From Sipunculus nudus (Eukaryota; Annelida; Sipuncula; Golfingiida; Sipunculidae), in the NCBI GenBank assembly GCA_026874595.1, contig CM049322.1, positions 51,735,386 through 51,799,385 of the forward strand: a stretch of DNA of 64,000 bases, given 5' to 3'. Positions 62,285-64,000 of the stretch are shown in pieces (positions within the stretch are counted from its first letter, which is position 1; the number at the start of each line of letters is the position of its first letter). The position numbers and the translations under genes were made by a program. The notes below the pieces were generated by a model. It made no database searches. It saw only the letters and a list, made by a program, of their open reading frames with translations, and was not told where the DNA came from.

Positions 62285-62378
<94 letters not shown>
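62285..62378. repeat. (ACAT)n(AT)n microsatellite
   Basis: About six ACAT units are followed by interrupted (AT)n. It lies about 270 bases upstream of the TATA box candidate. Confidence 0.95.
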
Positions 62379-62589
62379 TAGAAGGTAATATCTTAAAATA
62401 TGTCCACTGTTTTATATCAAAGCATCTTTATACTGAAAGATGTTAATTTTTGCTTGACACAATTACTTTGATACATTTGAATGAATACCATGTGAAATCA
62501 ACTGAATTATTATTGACTGAAAATGTAATCAGTCTATATGATTTATTGTAATGTGATGTCATGAAGCAGACTGAATTCCAATCTTAACT

Positions 62590-63060
62590 TTATTTATCTT
62601 TAACTCTATCTGAATTTATCTTGAATATAACTATATATCTTGACAAACTCTATCTTGACTACAGTAGAATTACATGCATCTTGACTATATTTGGATTAAC
62701 TACATCTTGACTTACTACAAGAGACTAAATCTGGCCAGACAGAATTTGACTGGACTAAGAACTGACAAGACTAAATATATATTTTTGACTATAACTATAT
62801 TTTGATTAACTATATCTTGACTAATGTTACATATATCTTGATAACTGTATCTGGACTAACTACGAGGCTAAATTTGGCTAGACAGAATTTGACTTGACTA
62901 AGAATTGACAAGACTAAATGTAGACTACATGTGACTAGATAATACCAAACCATACCAGATCAGATGTCTGGATTAGACCAGGTCTGCCAGATTCAACTGA
63001 ATTGGATAAGATCAGTCTAGACTTGATTAGATCAAATCAAACTAGACTAGAAAAGACCAC
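62590..63060. repeat. GACTA-rich degenerate tandem repeat, 143-bp higher order
   Basis: A block with GACAGAATTTGACT, GGACTAAGAA and TGACAAGACTAAAT recurs at 62721 and 62864, a 143-base step. Both sides are rich in GACTA, TTGACTA and AGACTAG words, suggesting growth from a short motif. Confidence 0.7.
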
Positions 63061-63618
63061 ATTAACATAGGATTTTAGGAGCTCAATTGGAAATAAATGT
63101 TAACAGGACACATTTTTTTATCAAGCCATTCTGTGTGTTCACCATGAGAACATTATACCTCAACTCCTGCCTGGCAGTGTAACAGCATTACAGGTACATA
63201 TCTAGTTTGTGGTAGCTGGTCAACATAAGTTATACCTTTGCTGAGAAACAATCAGTGAGCAGCTGCACAGAGAATGATAAAATTATGTATTTTGTCCTGC
63301 TGGTGATATTTATGTCATTAAAACAATGTCGGCATGAGGACTTGCACAGATGACATCACGGGATGTAAGGTAGGGTGAGGCAGCAAGGAAATTCTCCGTC
63401 ATTTGACAGATATTGATTTAAACCTGTAGTAGTTTCTACGCTGGCCACCAGGGCAGCACAGAATCAATAGCTGTTTATGTTTAATTAATGGCAAGCTTCT
63501 GTTTCATAGCAAATGACATTTTTTTGTGAATATGATACAAATGCTGCCTCAAATAATTAGAAAACTTGAAACGTCATATTATAAAGAACCTGCCTGAATA
63601 CTACAGTGCCATTAAAAC

Positions 63619-63705
63619 ATATTATATTATATTATATTATATTATATTATATTATATTATATTATATTATATTATTTATATTATATTATATTATATTATA
63701 TTATA
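63619..63705. repeat. (ATATT)n pentanucleotide microsatellite
   Basis: About 17 ATATT units run with a single interruption near 63675. Confidence 0.95.
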
Positions 63706-64000
63706 CATTACTAAATAATATCAATAGTCTGTTATTTTACCATTCCAGTAGAGTTTATATATAAACTTGTACAGTTTGTTTTTATTTCACCCAACCAGTT
63801 GGCATTCCTGGCTCAACACAGATTTCCAAGGGTGAAACCTGTCAACAAATTCAATAGCTGGTCCCTTGGCAGCAAATTCAATGACTGGTCCCCAGACATC
63901 AGCAGGCCCTTGGCCCCCTGTATATTTACAGTCCAACCTCACAGCTGCTGTTTCTCATGCTGGCTCAGCAGTAGCTGCAGCCAGCTCTTATTGAAAGCAA

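Larger units (their letters stand above)
61469..64000. other. Upstream flank of the adhesion gene
   Basis: Apart from the possible promoter and leader exon, this flank holds (ACAT)n(AT)n, a GACTA-rich degenerate tandem repeat and an (ATATT)n run. No other gene is recognised on either strand. Confidence 0.6.

Overview
This is a stretch of animal nuclear DNA, AT-rich and intron-heavy, with many microsatellites and short DNA-transposon relics. No bacterial or viral gene organisation is visible. The protein family, the intron style and the repeat families fit a marine invertebrate, most likely a lophotrochozoan such as a mollusc. That placement is inference; no species can be named from the sequence alone.

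One protein-coding gene dominates the window and lies on the minus strand. Thirteen coding exons can be traced from the start codon at 61235 down to a splice donor at 12634. All twelve internal junctions have GT-AG ends and all are phase 1. Together they give 918 codons of one open protein: signal peptide, V-type Ig domain, six further Ig domains, one clear fibronectin type III (FN3) domain and a divergent four-cysteine FN3-like domain. This is the ectodomain of an Ig-superfamily adhesion receptor of the nephrin/Kirre/Echinoid kind. Seven Ig plus two FN3 is the layout reported for insect Echinoid/Friend-of-echinoid. The membrane segment, cytoplasmic tail and 3' end were not found and probably lie beyond the left edge.

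Layout from right to left (5' to 3' of the gene). 64000-61470: upstream DNA with a TATA box and a possible noncoding first exon, plus satellite repeats. 61468-60776: 5' UTR, signal peptide and Ig1. 60775-30860: a 29.9-kb first intron holding repeats, a LINE 3' fragment, several MITEs and GC-richer islands with X-box, POU-dimer and kappa-B-like motifs. 30859-24952: Ig2 to Ig5 in six exons. 24951-17311: a 7.6-kb intron with a 28-bp minisatellite, a TWA-flanked MITE and CTCF-like motifs. 17310-12635: Ig6, Ig7 and both FN3 domains. 12634-1: no convincing exon, with tandem repeats, microsatellites and one weak exon candidate.

The observations most worth following are the cluster of CTCF-like motifs at 11.7-19.7 kb inside this gene's introns, the Echinoid-like architecture with a cysteine-bearing membrane-proximal domain, and two MITE copies with PIF/Harbinger-like ends. 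All motif calls were made by eye and need matrix scans.
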